Assembly (NCBI GenBank): GCA_028281925.1 | Contig: JANQIX010000055.1 | Span: forward strand, 62,001 to 126,000 | DNA from: Alphaproteobacteria bacterium | Lineage (GTDB): Bacteria > Pseudomonadota > Alphaproteobacteria > DSM-16000 > Inquilinaceae | Direction of reading: 5' to 3' | Length of the DNA stretch: 64,000 bases | In this document: positions 49,951 to 58,066 of the stretch, in pieces | Numbering within the stretch: position 1 is the first letter of the stretch | How the letters are laid out: every line of letters begins with the position of its first letter | Notes under the pieces: model-generated | What the model was told of the DNA's origin: nothing | The model's input: only the letters and a program-made list of their open reading frames with translations | Databases searched by the model: none | Program-made: the position numbers and the translations under genes

Positions 49951-50847
49951 TCAATCCGACCCGGTGGCGCGGCATGCCTGCGTCCGGCTGCCGCCCCAGC
50001 GGGTCAGGCCGACGCCGAGCAAGCACACGGCAAAGCCTGTAACGGCCATCGGCGCGAGTGGCTCGGCGAACATGGCCCACGCCCAGATCATCGTCACGGG
50101 CGGGGTCAGGTAGATCAGGCTGCCGACGCGCGTCGCCGTGGTCCGGCGCAGACAGAGCCAGTAGAGCCCGTAGGCGGCGATGGTGGAGAACAGGATGAAC
50201 CAGGCGATGGCGGTGACGAAGCCGGCTTCGATCTCTGGAACGATGCTGCCTTCCAGCACGGCCAGCGGCGCGAACAACACGGCCGCAACGAGGCTCTGGA
50301 TCCCCAGCGCGGGCAAGAGCGGTGTGGCGTCCGGGACCGCTTTGGCGATAAGCGTCGCGATCACAAGGCTGGCCATGGAGGCAAGCGACAGGGCATAGGC
50401 CCAGAGCGGCGCATGGCCGAGCGCGCCGCCGACGGCCAGACCCACACCGGCAAGGCCGATCGCGAGACCCAGCCATTGCATGCGATCGACCCGTTCCTTC
50501 AGCAGCGGAGCCACCAATGCCGCCGTCGCCAGAGGCTGCAGTGCCGAGATCAAGGCGGCCGTACCGGTGGGAACGCCAAGCTCGATCGCCTTCACGCCGA
50601 GAGCGAGGTACCCGAACATCGCGAAGGCGCCCAGGGCCGACTGGATCGCGATCGATCGCCAGGTCAGCCCAGCCCTTGCCGCGTGGGCCAGCAAAGGCAG
50701 CAAAAGCAGCCCAACGACGACGAACCGCCAGAAGAGAACCAGAAACACCGACGACACGTCCGCGGCAAGGCGCGCACCTATGAAGCCGGAGCTCCAGGCG
50801 ACGATCAGCCCGGCCTCCAGGGCGATCAGGGGCGTTGTCGCCCTCAT
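49951..50847 (-). CDS. EamA/DMT family transporter
   Basis: A 298-residue inner-membrane carrier with two EamA repeats: LIVAWSSGFIGARLAAD at the start, LGVPTGTAALISALQPLATAAL, LLKERVDRMQWLG and SLIYLTPPVTMIWAWAMFAE. The ATG at 50847 overlaps the TetR stop in an ATGA junction, so the exporter is translated behind its likely repressor. The substrate is unknown. Confidence 0.88.
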   Translation of the reverse strand: MRATTPLIALEAGLIVAWSSGFIGARLAADVSSVFLVLFWRFVVVGLLLLPLLAHAARAGLTWRSIAIQSALGAFAMFGYLALGVKAIELGVPTGTAALISALQPLATAALVAPLLKERVDRMQWLGLAIGLAGVGLAVGGALGHAPLWAYALSLASMASLVIATLIAKAVPDATPLLPALGIQSLVAAVLFAPLAVLEGSIVPEIEAGFVTAIAWFILFSTIAAYGLYWLCLRRTTATRVGSLIYLTPPVTMIWAWAMFAEPLAPMAVTGFAVCLLGVGLTRWGGSRTQACRATGSD

Positions 50848-51407
50848 GGTCGCGGTTCCGAGGCCTCCAGTAGGGCAGCCGCCGCCTTCCTGGCGCTGGT
50901 GATCGCCCAGTCGTCCCCAAGCGTGAACGCGGCTGCGACGGCGCCCTCCAACAGCACGAAGATGTCGGGCGCAAGGTTGCTCGCGCGGTCGGCCGGCCAC
51001 CCGGCCTGCCGCAGTCGCCGCTCAATGGCCGCCAGATAGCTTTGTTTGTGGGCCAGCGCCGCCTGTCTGATCCTAGCATCCCGCGGATAGTCGGCCGCAG
51101 CACGCAGAAACAGGCAGCCATTGCCCCCTCGGGTTTTCGCCCAGGTGCGCAGCGTATCGAAGAGTCGCAAGACGGCCTCGGCCCCATCCTCGGGGGAGGC
51201 CTCTTCGTTCAGCGCCTCCAGAAATGCCGCATGCCGATGCTCCAAGGCACCGACAACCACGTCGGCACGGGTCTTGAAGTGGCGATAGAGCGTGCCCAAG
51301 GCGACATCGGCCTCCCCCACCACGCGATCGATACCGATATCGGCGAACCCTTCGTCATAGAAGACGCGGTCGGCGGCTTCGACGATGTCCCGGCGTTTGT
51401 CGCTCAT
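50844..51407 (-). CDS. TetR family transcriptional regulator
   Basis: A 187-residue repressor. The DNA-binding domain reads DIVEAADRVFYDEGFADIGIDRVV, then EADVALGTLYRHFKTRADVV; the C-terminal domain is the ligand/dimer region typical of the family. The start is the ATG at 51407. A perfect 26-bp palindrome begins 5 bp upstream and covers a TTGACA promoter element, so the protein very probably represses itself and the coupled EamA transporter. Confidence 0.92.
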   Translation of the reverse strand: MSDKRRDIVEAADRVFYDEGFADIGIDRVVGEADVALGTLYRHFKTRADVVVGALEHRHAAFLEALNEEASPEDGAEAVLRLFDTLRTWAKTRGGNGCLFLRAAADYPRDARIRQAALAHKQSYLAAIERRLRQAGWPADRASNLAPDIFVLLEGAVAAAFTLGDDWAITSARKAAAALLEASEPRP

Positions 51408-51412
51408 GGACA

Positions 51413-51438
51413 ACAGATAGAACGATCGTTCTATCTGT
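51413..51438. promoter_or_regulatory. TetR operator: perfect 26-bp palindrome
   Basis: Half-site ACAGATAGAACGA is followed directly by its exact reverse complement. On the minus strand the element overlaps a TTGACA hexamer (51442-51437) with a possible TATCTG -10 at 16-bp spacing. Binding by the adjacent TetR protein is inferred. Confidence 0.85.
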
Positions 51439-51533
51439 CAAGGTGCGAGCGAGCCCGCATTGCTGACGAGCACGCAGTCGGCCTCACTATGGAAGGGGAT
51501 GTGGACGGGTGAGCGGACTATGCCGCCCGCCCG

Positions 51534-51962
51534 CTACTGCACGGGGCGCAGGCGTGCCGGCGCCACCCATTCGTCCCAGCTGGACGAATAGCCGTCATAG
51601 GTGATGTAGCAGGACCCGTCGGTCTGCGGACCGTCGAGGACGCGGCCCGGATACCAGCTTCCGCTCCATTCGATCTCGACAGCGGATCCGGGCGAGCATA
51701 GCGCCGAAGGCTGTGGCACGCCGCCCATCCGCCGCAAGCGGTCTGGCGTCACCCATTCGTCCCAGCTTGAGGCGTAGCCGTCATATGTGATGTAGCACAT
51801 GCCGTCGCGTCGCGGCCCCTCGAGCACGCGGCCGGGATACCAGTCACCCTGCCAGAGGATCTCTACCGCTTGGTCGACCACGCAGGCTGGCTTGGGCGGC
51901 TGCGCAGACGCCATCATTGGCCAAAGCAAGACAAAGACCATAAGACCGGCAAGTCGTGTCAT
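51534..51962 (-). CDS. Secreted protein with two tandem Tudor-knot/chromo-barrel-like repeats
   Basis: A 142-residue protein with a Sec signal peptide (cleavage after MMASA) and almost nothing but two copies of a repeat of about 50 residues. Each contains a cysteine, AVEI-W-G-WYPGRVL-GP, then CYITYDGY and SSWDEWV. The YITYDGY-x-SSWDEWV core resembles eukaryotic Tudor-knot/MRG chromo-barrel sequences (YVHYDGW...DEWV). Export argues against any chromatin role; binding of a ligand or surface polymer is a guess. Each repeat has two cysteines that may form a disulfide. The ATG at 51962 follows an ideal AGGAGG. Confidence 0.8.
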   Translation of the reverse strand: MTRLAGLMVFVLLWPMMASAQPPKPACVVDQAVEILWQGDWYPGRVLEGPRRDGMCYITYDGYASSWDEWVTPDRLRRMGGVPQPSALCSPGSAVEIEWSGSWYPGRVLDGPQTDGSCYITYDGYSSSWDEWVAPARLRPVQ

Positions 51963-52237
51963 CGTTCCTCCTGAGCGCCTGGTGTGGATGGATCGACCGA
52001 GAGACCGGGCCGATGATTTCGATACATCACGATGATCGCTTCTCCCCAGCAGCGCAATCCATCCATGCAAGGGTCCGACCCGGCCGTCAGGCAAACTCTG
52101 TGTGGTCGATCGGACCTGCAGGCGAGCCGGGCAATCCGATAGCGAAGGGCGGGCCGGCGGCTATACTGGCGGCCGGCACGGATGAAGGGCCGGTTCGATG
52201 CGCGCCGGTCAGGCGGGCCAAACCGGAAACAGGCACC

Positions 52238-53773
52238 ATGGACAACACACTTCTGAGAGCGAATGTCGAAACGCTGCCCGACTTGCTGGCCGCGGGCGAC
52301 GCTGGGGCCACGGCGATCGCAGCCGTCGGCGGGCGCAACCTGACCTATGGGCAACTGCGCGACCTGATGGCATCGACCGTCTCGGCGCTGAACGGGTTCG
52401 GCATCGGGCGCAACGACCGGGTGGCCATAGTGTTGCCCAACGGGCCGGAGATGGCGACAGCGTTCGTCGCCATCGCGGCGGGCACGACCACGGCGCCGCT
52501 GAACCCTGCCTACCGCGAGCAGGAATTCGACTTCTACCTCTCCGATCTCGGTGCCAAGGCTCTGGTTGTGGCGGCCGGCGACACCTCGCCGGCGATCGAA
52601 GTCGCCAGGCGCCACGGCCTGGCGATCCTGGAACTGGTCGCCGATGACAAGACGGCCGGTGCGTTCACGTTGCACGGTGACGCTTCGGGAACGCCCACAG
52701 CCCCCGGATTGGCCGAAACCGACGATATCGGATTGGTGCTGCACACCTCGGGTACGACGTCGCGACCGAAGGTGGTGCCGCTGACACAGCGGAACCTGGC
52801 GGCCTCCGCCCACCATATCGCGGCCACGCTGGCGCTGACGCCGGCGGACCGCTGCTTGAACGTCATGCCACTGTTCCACATCCACGGCCTGATTGCGGCC
52901 GTCCTGTCGTCGCTGGCGGCAGGCTCCGCCGTATTCTGCACCCCGGGCTTCAACGCGCTGAAGTTCTTCGCCTGGCTGGAGGAGGCCGCACCCACCTGGT
53001 ACACGGCCGTACCGACGATGCATCAGGCGATCCTTTCGCGCGCCGCGCGCAATGCCGAGGCCATCGCGCGCGCGAACCTGCGCTTTGTGCGCTCCAGCTC
53101 CTCCTCGCTGCCGCCGCAGGTGATGGCAGAGCTTGAGGAAACCTTCGGCTGCCCGGCGATCGAGGCCTACGGCATGACCGAGGCGACGCATCAGATGGCC
53201 AGCAATCCGCTGCCGCCCGCCCCGCGCAAACCCGGAACCGTCGGCATCGCCGCCGGCCCGGAGATCGCCGTGATGGGCGAAGCCGGTGCCCTGCTGGCCC
53301 GCGGCGAGGTCGGCGAGGTGGTGATCCGCGGCCGCAACGTCTCGCCCGGGTACGAAGCCAATCCCAAGGCCAATGCCGAAGCCTTCATCGATGGCTGGTT
53401 CCGCACTGGCGACCAGGGGATCATGGATGCCGAAGGCTATTTGACCATCACCGGCCGGCTGAAAGAGATCATCAACCGCGGCGGCGAGAAGGTGAGCCCG
53501 CGCGAGGTCGACGAGGTGCTGATGGACCATGCCGCCGTCGGCCAGGTGGTCACCTTCGCCATGCCGCATGCCAAGCTGGGTGAGGAGGTGGCAGCCGCCG
53601 TTGTGCTGCGCGAAGGCCAGGCCGCGACGGAACAGGCGCTGAAAGACTATGCGGCCACGCGCCTCGCCGACTTCAAGGTGCCGCGCAAGATCCTGTTCCT
53701 GGACGAGATCCCCAAGGGCGCTACGGGCAAGCTGCAGCGCATCGGTTTGGCTGAAAAACTGGGCCTCGCCTGA
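52238..53773 (+). CDS. Acyl-CoA ligase (oxalate-CoA ligase-like, ANL superfamily)
   Basis: A 511-residue adenylate-forming ligase that makes an acyl-AMP and then acyl-CoA. Visible motifs are the P-loop LHTSGTTSRPKVVPLT, the A5 region EAYGMTEATHQM, DGWFRTGDQG, GRLKEIINRGGEKVSP and the catalytic lysine in PKGATGKLQR. The RSSSSSLPPQV stretch resembles the oxalyl-CoA synthetase group (plant AAE3, yeast Pcs60), but medium-chain acids are also possible. The ATG at 52238 gives a standard N-terminus. Its stop overlaps the next start (TGATG), so it is coupled to the ketopantoate-reductase-like gene. Confidence 0.87.
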   Translation: MDNTLLRANVETLPDLLAAGDAGATAIAAVGGRNLTYGQLRDLMASTVSALNGFGIGRNDRVAIVLPNGPEMATAFVAIAAGTTTAPLNPAYREQEFDFYLSDLGAKALVVAAGDTSPAIEVARRHGLAILELVADDKTAGAFTLHGDASGTPTAPGLAETDDIGLVLHTSGTTSRPKVVPLTQRNLAASAHHIAATLALTPADRCLNVMPLFHIHGLIAAVLSSLAAGSAVFCTPGFNALKFFAWLEEAAPTWYTAVPTMHQAILSRAARNAEAIARANLRFVRSSSSSLPPQVMAELEETFGCPAIEAYGMTEATHQMASNPLPPAPRKPGTVGIAAGPEIAVMGEAGALLARGEVGEVVIRGRNVSPGYEANPKANAEAFIDGWFRTGDQGIMDAEGYLTITGRLKEIINRGGEKVSPREVDEVLMDHAAVGQVVTFAMPHAKLGEEVAAAVVLREGQAATEQALKDYAATRLADFKVPRKILFLDEIPKGATGKLQRIGLAEKLGLA

Positions 53774-54753
53774 TGCGCATCTGTATCGTCGGCGCCGGCG
53801 CCATCGGCGCTTATCTCGGCGCGGCGTTGGCCGAGGGCGGGGCCGATGTCACCCTGATCGCCCGCGGCCCCCATCTCGCCGCCATGCGCGAACGGGGCCT
53901 GCGCTTGCGCATCGGTGGGGAGGAGCGCGTCGCCCATCTCAATGTCACCGAGAGCGCGGCGGAGGCGGGCCCGCAGGACTATGTGATCATCACGCTGAAG
54001 GCCCATTCGGTGCCGGCCATGGTGGACGCCATGCAGCCGCTGCTCGGGCCGGAGACGGCCGTGGTGCCTGCCATCAACGGACTGCCGTGGTGGTACTTCT
54101 ACGGTCTTGCCGGTGATTATGGGAACCGACGCCTGGAAACCGTCGATCCGGGCGGCCGGCAGTGGGATGGGCTGGGGCCGGAGCGGGTGATAGGCTGCGT
54201 CGTCTATCCGGCTTGCGAGGTGGTGGAACCCGGCGTGGTCCAGCACATCGAGGGCGACCGCTTCACGCTGGGCGAGCCGAGCGGCGAGCGGACGGAGCGG
54301 GCATCCGCCCTGAGCCGGGCGATGATCGCCGGCGGCCTGAAGGCGCCCGTGCGCCCGCGCATCCGCGATGACATCTGGGTGAAGGTCTGGGGCAACCTGG
54401 CCTTCAACCCGATCAGCGCGCTGACCCATGCGACCCTCGATGTGATTGCGACGGATCCGGGCACGCGCGCCGTTGCCCGCGCCATGATGCTGGAGGCGCA
54501 GGCGGCCGCTGAGGCGTTGGGCGTCCGTTTCGCAATCGATGTCGACCAGCGCATTGCCGGCGCAGCGGCCGTTGGCGCCCATCGTACATCAATGCTGCAG
54601 GACCTGACCCAGGGCCGGCCGATGGAAATCGACGCGCTTGTCGCCTCCGTGCAAGAGGTCGCACGGATCGTCGCCAAGCCGACCCCGACCATCGACCTTG
54701 TGCTGGCCCTCTTGCGCCAACGCGCAGCGATCGCGGATGCGGATCTTGGATAA
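53773..54753 (+). CDS. Ketopantoate reductase family (2-dehydropantoate 2-reductase)
   Basis: A 326-residue NADPH-dependent reductase with the ApbA/PanE fold. The Rossmann motif is CIVGAGAIGAYLGAALAEGG, the catalytic lysine is in ITLKAHSVPAM, and the C-terminal helical domain includes WVKVWGNLAFNPISALTHAT and TSMLQDLTQGRPMEIDAL. It could make pantoate for coenzyme A, though genomes often have several paralogues with other substrates. The one-base overlap with the acyl-CoA ligase suggests a joint pathway. Confidence 0.88.
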   Translation: MRICIVGAGAIGAYLGAALAEGGADVTLIARGPHLAAMRERGLRLRIGGEERVAHLNVTESAAEAGPQDYVIITLKAHSVPAMVDAMQPLLGPETAVVPAINGLPWWYFYGLAGDYGNRRLETVDPGGRQWDGLGPERVIGCVVYPACEVVEPGVVQHIEGDRFTLGEPSGERTERASALSRAMIAGGLKAPVRPRIRDDIWVKVWGNLAFNPISALTHATLDVIATDPGTRAVARAMMLEAQAAAEALGVRFAIDVDQRIAGAAAVGAHRTSMLQDLTQGRPMEIDALVASVQEVARIVAKPTPTIDLVLALLRQRAAIADADLG

Positions 54754-54851
54754 CGATCACCTCTGGTCCTGGTGTCGCCCAAGAAGGGCCCGTGACCGGA
54801 CGCCATTCGCCGCCGTGGCCGAAGCTGCCTAAGGAGCTATTGCGGTGGTTG

Positions 54852-54877
54852 TGCAGGTAAGGATCAACCTACCTGCA
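54852..54877 (+). terminator. Hairpin downstream of the acyl-CoA ligase/reductase pair
   Basis: Arms TGCAGGTA (54852-54859) and TACCTGCA (54870-54877) surround a 10-base loop, about 100 bp after the stop. There is no T tract, so this is a weak call. Confidence 0.35.
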
Positions 54878-55058
54878 TTCAAACGGCCGAAACGGCCCGT
54901 TGTGATCATGAGTTTGTCGAAACCCCGAGAGATCGAGACTGGCGTCATGAGATCGACGGAATGCAGAAAACTGCCCATCGATCTGACTAGGATCAATGTT
55001 AGCAAGTTTTTCTACTGATAATTATATATCGGATGACGATATGCATCTTTCATAGAGA

Positions 55059-55064
55059 TATAAT
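55059..55064 (+). promoter_or_regulatory. Consensus -10 element TATAAT
   Basis: A perfect TATAAT in the A+T-rich stretch, about 155 bp before the small lipoprotein gene. No good -35 is present at 16-18 bp spacing. Confidence 0.3.
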
Positions 55065-55219
55065 GATTAACATAACACTTTAATCATAAAGATCTGCATG
55101 AATGGGCGCTATAACTCGAAATGTGCTCGCCTTTTCGTCGCATTCGAAACTTCGAAGCTCGGAGGCCCCACAGCCATCGCTCGTGTCGAATCTCATCGCA
55201 TAAAGTGGAGAATCAGCCG

Positions 55220-55612
55220 ATGCAAGACGCTCAATTTGAAGGCGATCCCCTTTGGGGACGATCCGTTGAACGAAACCGACAGGCCCTGTGGCTTCCAGCT
55301 CTCGCGGCCAAGTTGCTCTTGACCGCCTGCGTGACCGGAAGTTCGTCGCCCTCATCCCCCGGGCCACAACTGTCGGCAGCTTGTGAGCGCTTGTACCAGT
55401 CCTACTCAAGCGAGGCTGCTCCGCGCTACTTCGCCACCGATTTCACCGGCCGGGTGTGCGGCTATGTCTACTGCCCCCGGGCCGGTCAGACCGACTGCCG
55501 CAGGGCATACCCGTCCGACGCCATCCGAACCTGCGAGCGGAACACCAACGGCGCCGATTGCTACATCTATGCCGTGGGCCGATCGCGCGATTGGCAAGGG
55601 CCGGGCAATTAG
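55220..55612 (+). CDS. Small cysteine-rich putative lipoprotein, unknown function
   Basis: A 130-residue protein from the ATG at 55220, with GGAG about ten bases upstream. A short hydrophobic segment ends in LLLTAC, a possible lipobox, though a lysine interrupts the segment and the n-region is unusually long (about 22 residues). The predicted mature part is Ser/Pro-rich, then contains six further cysteines in pairs (VCGYVYC, DCRRAY, RTCERN, ADCYIYAVGRSRDW), suggesting a disulfide-stabilised secreted domain. I know no family name for it. It follows the A+T-rich promoter-like stretch. Confidence 0.55.
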   Translation: MQDAQFEGDPLWGRSVERNRQALWLPALAAKLLLTACVTGSSSPSSPGPQLSAACERLYQSYSSEAAPRYFATDFTGRVCGYVYCPRAGQTDCRRAYPSDAIRTCERNTNGADCYIYAVGRSRDWQGPGN

Positions 55613-55796
55613 AGGTCCGGCTTCTCCCGCTGCTACCCATGACGGTGGAGATCCATTGCCGTCTCGCACGCTTTCCGCTCGGACCACCGACTAGGACGAT
55701 CCTGATCATGGCGTTGTTGCATTGAAAACGATGCCGCCAAGCACGGGCAACTGCCGGACACGATCGACGCCCCCCCAACAAGACGAATCCGAATTC

Positions 55797-56840
55797 CTAA
55801 TATGCCGCCCGCTCCGCCTCACGCAGCGCGGTGCGCACCGCGCGGAAGCGGCGACGGTAGTCGGCCGGCGTCATGCCCACCTTTCGGCGGAACAGGCGGC
55901 GGAAGAAGCTGCCGTCTTCATAGCCGGTCTCGTTGGCGACCACCTCCACCGGCATGTCTGTGGTTTCCAGAAGCTGCTTGGCCTCCTCCAGACGTAGCGT
56001 GTGCACGTATTCGATCGGCGCCATGCCGGTCGCCTCGGTAAACCGCCGCTTGAAGGATCGCTCCGCCAGGCCACTCAGTGCCACCATGGCGGCCACTGGC
56101 GAATGCTCTTGGTAGTGTTCGCCCAGCCACTCCTGGCAGGCCGCAATGGCCCGGTCGGCTACCTGCCGGGTGCGCGCGAGCGCGGCGAAGGGAAGCTGCC
56201 CGTGCTCATGCCATTCCAGGAGGTAGAGCTTGGCAAGCCGCATCGCCTCTTCCTGGCCCAGGAACCGGGCGACGAGATAGAGCGTCAGGTCGCCCCAAGA
56301 GGAACCGCCGCCCGCCGTGATCACACGCTGACCGTCGCCGGACGCCACCAGCACACGGGACGGATGGACGGTCACCTTCGGGTACCGGCGCTTCAGGGCA
56401 TCGCAGAAGGCCCAATGGGTCGTGGCCTCGCCGCCGTCCAGCAACCCCGCTTCGGCCAGCAGCATGGCCCCGGAACAGGCGGACGCCACGGTGGAGCCCG
56501 CGGCATGGCAGCGCTTCAGCCAATCGATGGCCTCGCCGTGGTCTTGCGCAATGGGATCATTCGGCCCGACGGCAACATCGGTGACGCAGGCGACATCCGG
56601 CGTTTCGCAGTCCTCGAAGGCGCAATCCGGCTGGATGTACGCGCCGTTCTCCGCCCGAAATCCCGCAGCACTGGGCGCGACAATGATCGGCGTCACGCGC
56701 GACGGGCCGGGTATACCCGTCATCACCAGATCCCATTCGCGGCCGACGGAGGCCAGCATGTCGTAAATGCCGTAGATGGAAGAGGCCGTGGAGGCCGGTG
56801 TGGCGACCAGGGCCACCGTGAGCGTATCGCGGGAGTGCAT
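55797..56840 (-). CDS. GlxA family regulator (DJ-1/PfpI domain plus AraC HTH)
   Basis: A 347-residue regulator. Residues about 8-180 form a class I amidotransferase/DJ-1-like domain with the elbow cysteine in VASACSGAMLLAEAGLLDG. The C-terminal AraC module has LSGLAERSFKRRFTEATG and VANETGYEDGSFFRRLFRR, ending in VGMTPADYRRRF. GlxA-type regulators control catabolic genes such as those for quaternary amines or arginine; the ligand here is unknown. It is divergent from a methyltransferase gene across 106 bp, a likely target. Confidence 0.9.
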   Translation of the reverse strand: MHSRDTLTVALVATPASTASSIYGIYDMLASVGREWDLVMTGIPGPSRVTPIIVAPSAAGFRAENGAYIQPDCAFEDCETPDVACVTDVAVGPNDPIAQDHGEAIDWLKRCHAAGSTVASACSGAMLLAEAGLLDGGEATTHWAFCDALKRRYPKVTVHPSRVLVASGDGQRVITAGGGSSWGDLTLYLVARFLGQEEAMRLAKLYLLEWHEHGQLPFAALARTRQVADRAIAACQEWLGEHYQEHSPVAAMVALSGLAERSFKRRFTEATGMAPIEYVHTLRLEEAKQLLETTDMPVEVVANETGYEDGSFFRRLFRRKVGMTPADYRRRFRAVRTALREAERAAY

Positions 56841-56946
56841 GGCATATTCGTCTTGTTTCTGCCCGAAATGACTTTAGCGCTCCTGCCTGCCCGGGCCTAG
56901 GGTCGCCGTCGCCGCAGCTGATCGCGGCGGGAATGGAGACCAAAAC

Positions 56947-58053
56947 ATGTCTGCCGTATCACACGAGACAGGGTCGGACGCCTTCGACCAGGCGCGTGCT
57001 GACGCCTTCGGCGAGCGCTTCGCCGGCGCCCTGAACGAGGCCGCCATGACCGTGATGGCCTCGATCGGGCACCGCACAGGGCTGTTCGACGCGATGGAAG
57101 GTGCGCCCGCGTTGACGAGCGCAGGGGTTGCGGTTCGCGCCGGGCTGAACGAGCGCTATGTGCGCGAGTGGCTGGCAGCGATGACCGCCGCCGGTGTGGT
57201 CGATTTCGATGCAGCGGCCGGCACCTATCGCCTGCCGGCTGAACATGCCTGCTGGCTGACGCGGGCCTCGGTGCCCAACAATCTGGCCGTGGCCGCACAG
57301 ACGATCCCATTGATGGGAAGTGTCGAGGCCGCGCTGATCGACTGCTTCCGCCATGGCGGCGGCCTGCCATACGACCAGTACCACGGGTTCCATCAGGTGA
57401 TGGCCGAGGACAGTGCGCAGACGGTCGTGCATGCCCTGTTCGATGCCATCCTGCCGCTTGTCCCGGGCATTGCCGGCCGGCTCGAGCAAGGCATTGCGGT
57501 GCTGGACGTCGGCTGCGGGTCGGGGCGCGCTCTGTTGAAACTGGCGGAGCACTTCCCGTGCAGTCGCTTCACCGGCTATGACCTCTGTGTAGAGCCGATC
57601 GAGAGGGCCAGGACCGAAGCTGTCCGGTTGGGGCTCAGCAACCTGACCTTCGAGGCGAGGGATCTGGCCGAAATTCCGCCGGAGGGGCCGTTCGATCTGA
57701 TCACGGCGTTCGATGCCGTGCACGACCAGCGGGATCCGGCCGGCCTGTTGCGGTCGATCGCTGGGGCACTGGCGCCGGACGGCGTGTTCCTGATGCAGGA
57801 TGTCGCCGGTTCAAGCCATCTGCAGAACAACCTCGCCCACCCGCTGGGTACGTATCTCTACGCCATCTCCACCGCGCACTGCATGAGCGTGTCTCTGGGC
57901 CAGGGCGGCCCGGGGCTCGGCACCATGTGGGGGGAAGAGCTGGCGCACCGGATGCTGGGGGAGGCCGGCTTCGCCAGCGTCGACCAGAAATCCCTGCCGC
58001 ACGACCCGGTCAACACATACTACGTCGCGCGACGTGGCAACCCTCTGACATAA
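56947..58053 (+). CDS. Class I methyltransferase with N-terminal winged helix
   Basis: A 368-residue protein like the Rv2258c group. A winged-helix dimerisation domain (SAGVAVRAGLNERYVREWLAAM) precedes the SAM fold, with VLDVGCGSGRALLKLAEHFP (motif I), FTGYDLCVEPIERAR and FDLITAFDAVHDQRDP. The substrate is unknown; relatives are annotated as transcriptional regulators or small-molecule methyltransferases. It is divergent from the GlxA-type regulator and ends 13 bp from the convergent NnrS gene. Confidence 0.87.
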   Translation: MSAVSHETGSDAFDQARADAFGERFAGALNEAAMTVMASIGHRTGLFDAMEGAPALTSAGVAVRAGLNERYVREWLAAMTAAGVVDFDAAAGTYRLPAEHACWLTRASVPNNLAVAAQTIPLMGSVEAALIDCFRHGGGLPYDQYHGFHQVMAEDSAQTVVHALFDAILPLVPGIAGRLEQGIAVLDVGCGSGRALLKLAEHFPCSRFTGYDLCVEPIERARTEAVRLGLSNLTFEARDLAEIPPEGPFDLITAFDAVHDQRDPAGLLRSIAGALAPDGVFLMQDVAGSSHLQNNLAHPLGTYLYAISTAHCMSVSLGQGGPGLGTMWGEELAHRMLGEAGFASVDQKSLPHDPVNTYYVARRGNPLT

Positions 58054-58066
58054 GCGGCCGCGTAGC

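Larger units (their letters stand above)
54754..55219. other. Intergenic region: hairpin, then strongly A+T-rich stretch
   Basis: These 466 bp separate the ketopantoate-reductase-like gene from the small lipoprotein gene. A hairpin lies at 54852-54877. Positions about 54985-55095 are the most A+T-rich I saw in the window and contain a TATAAT. No coding region is supported. Confidence 0.6.

Noticed and set aside
55706-55730. GGCGTTGTTGCATTGAAA resembling insertion-sequence ends (IS6/IS5-like)
   Set aside because: No matching inverted end, target duplication or transposase is nearby, and the resemblance is short.
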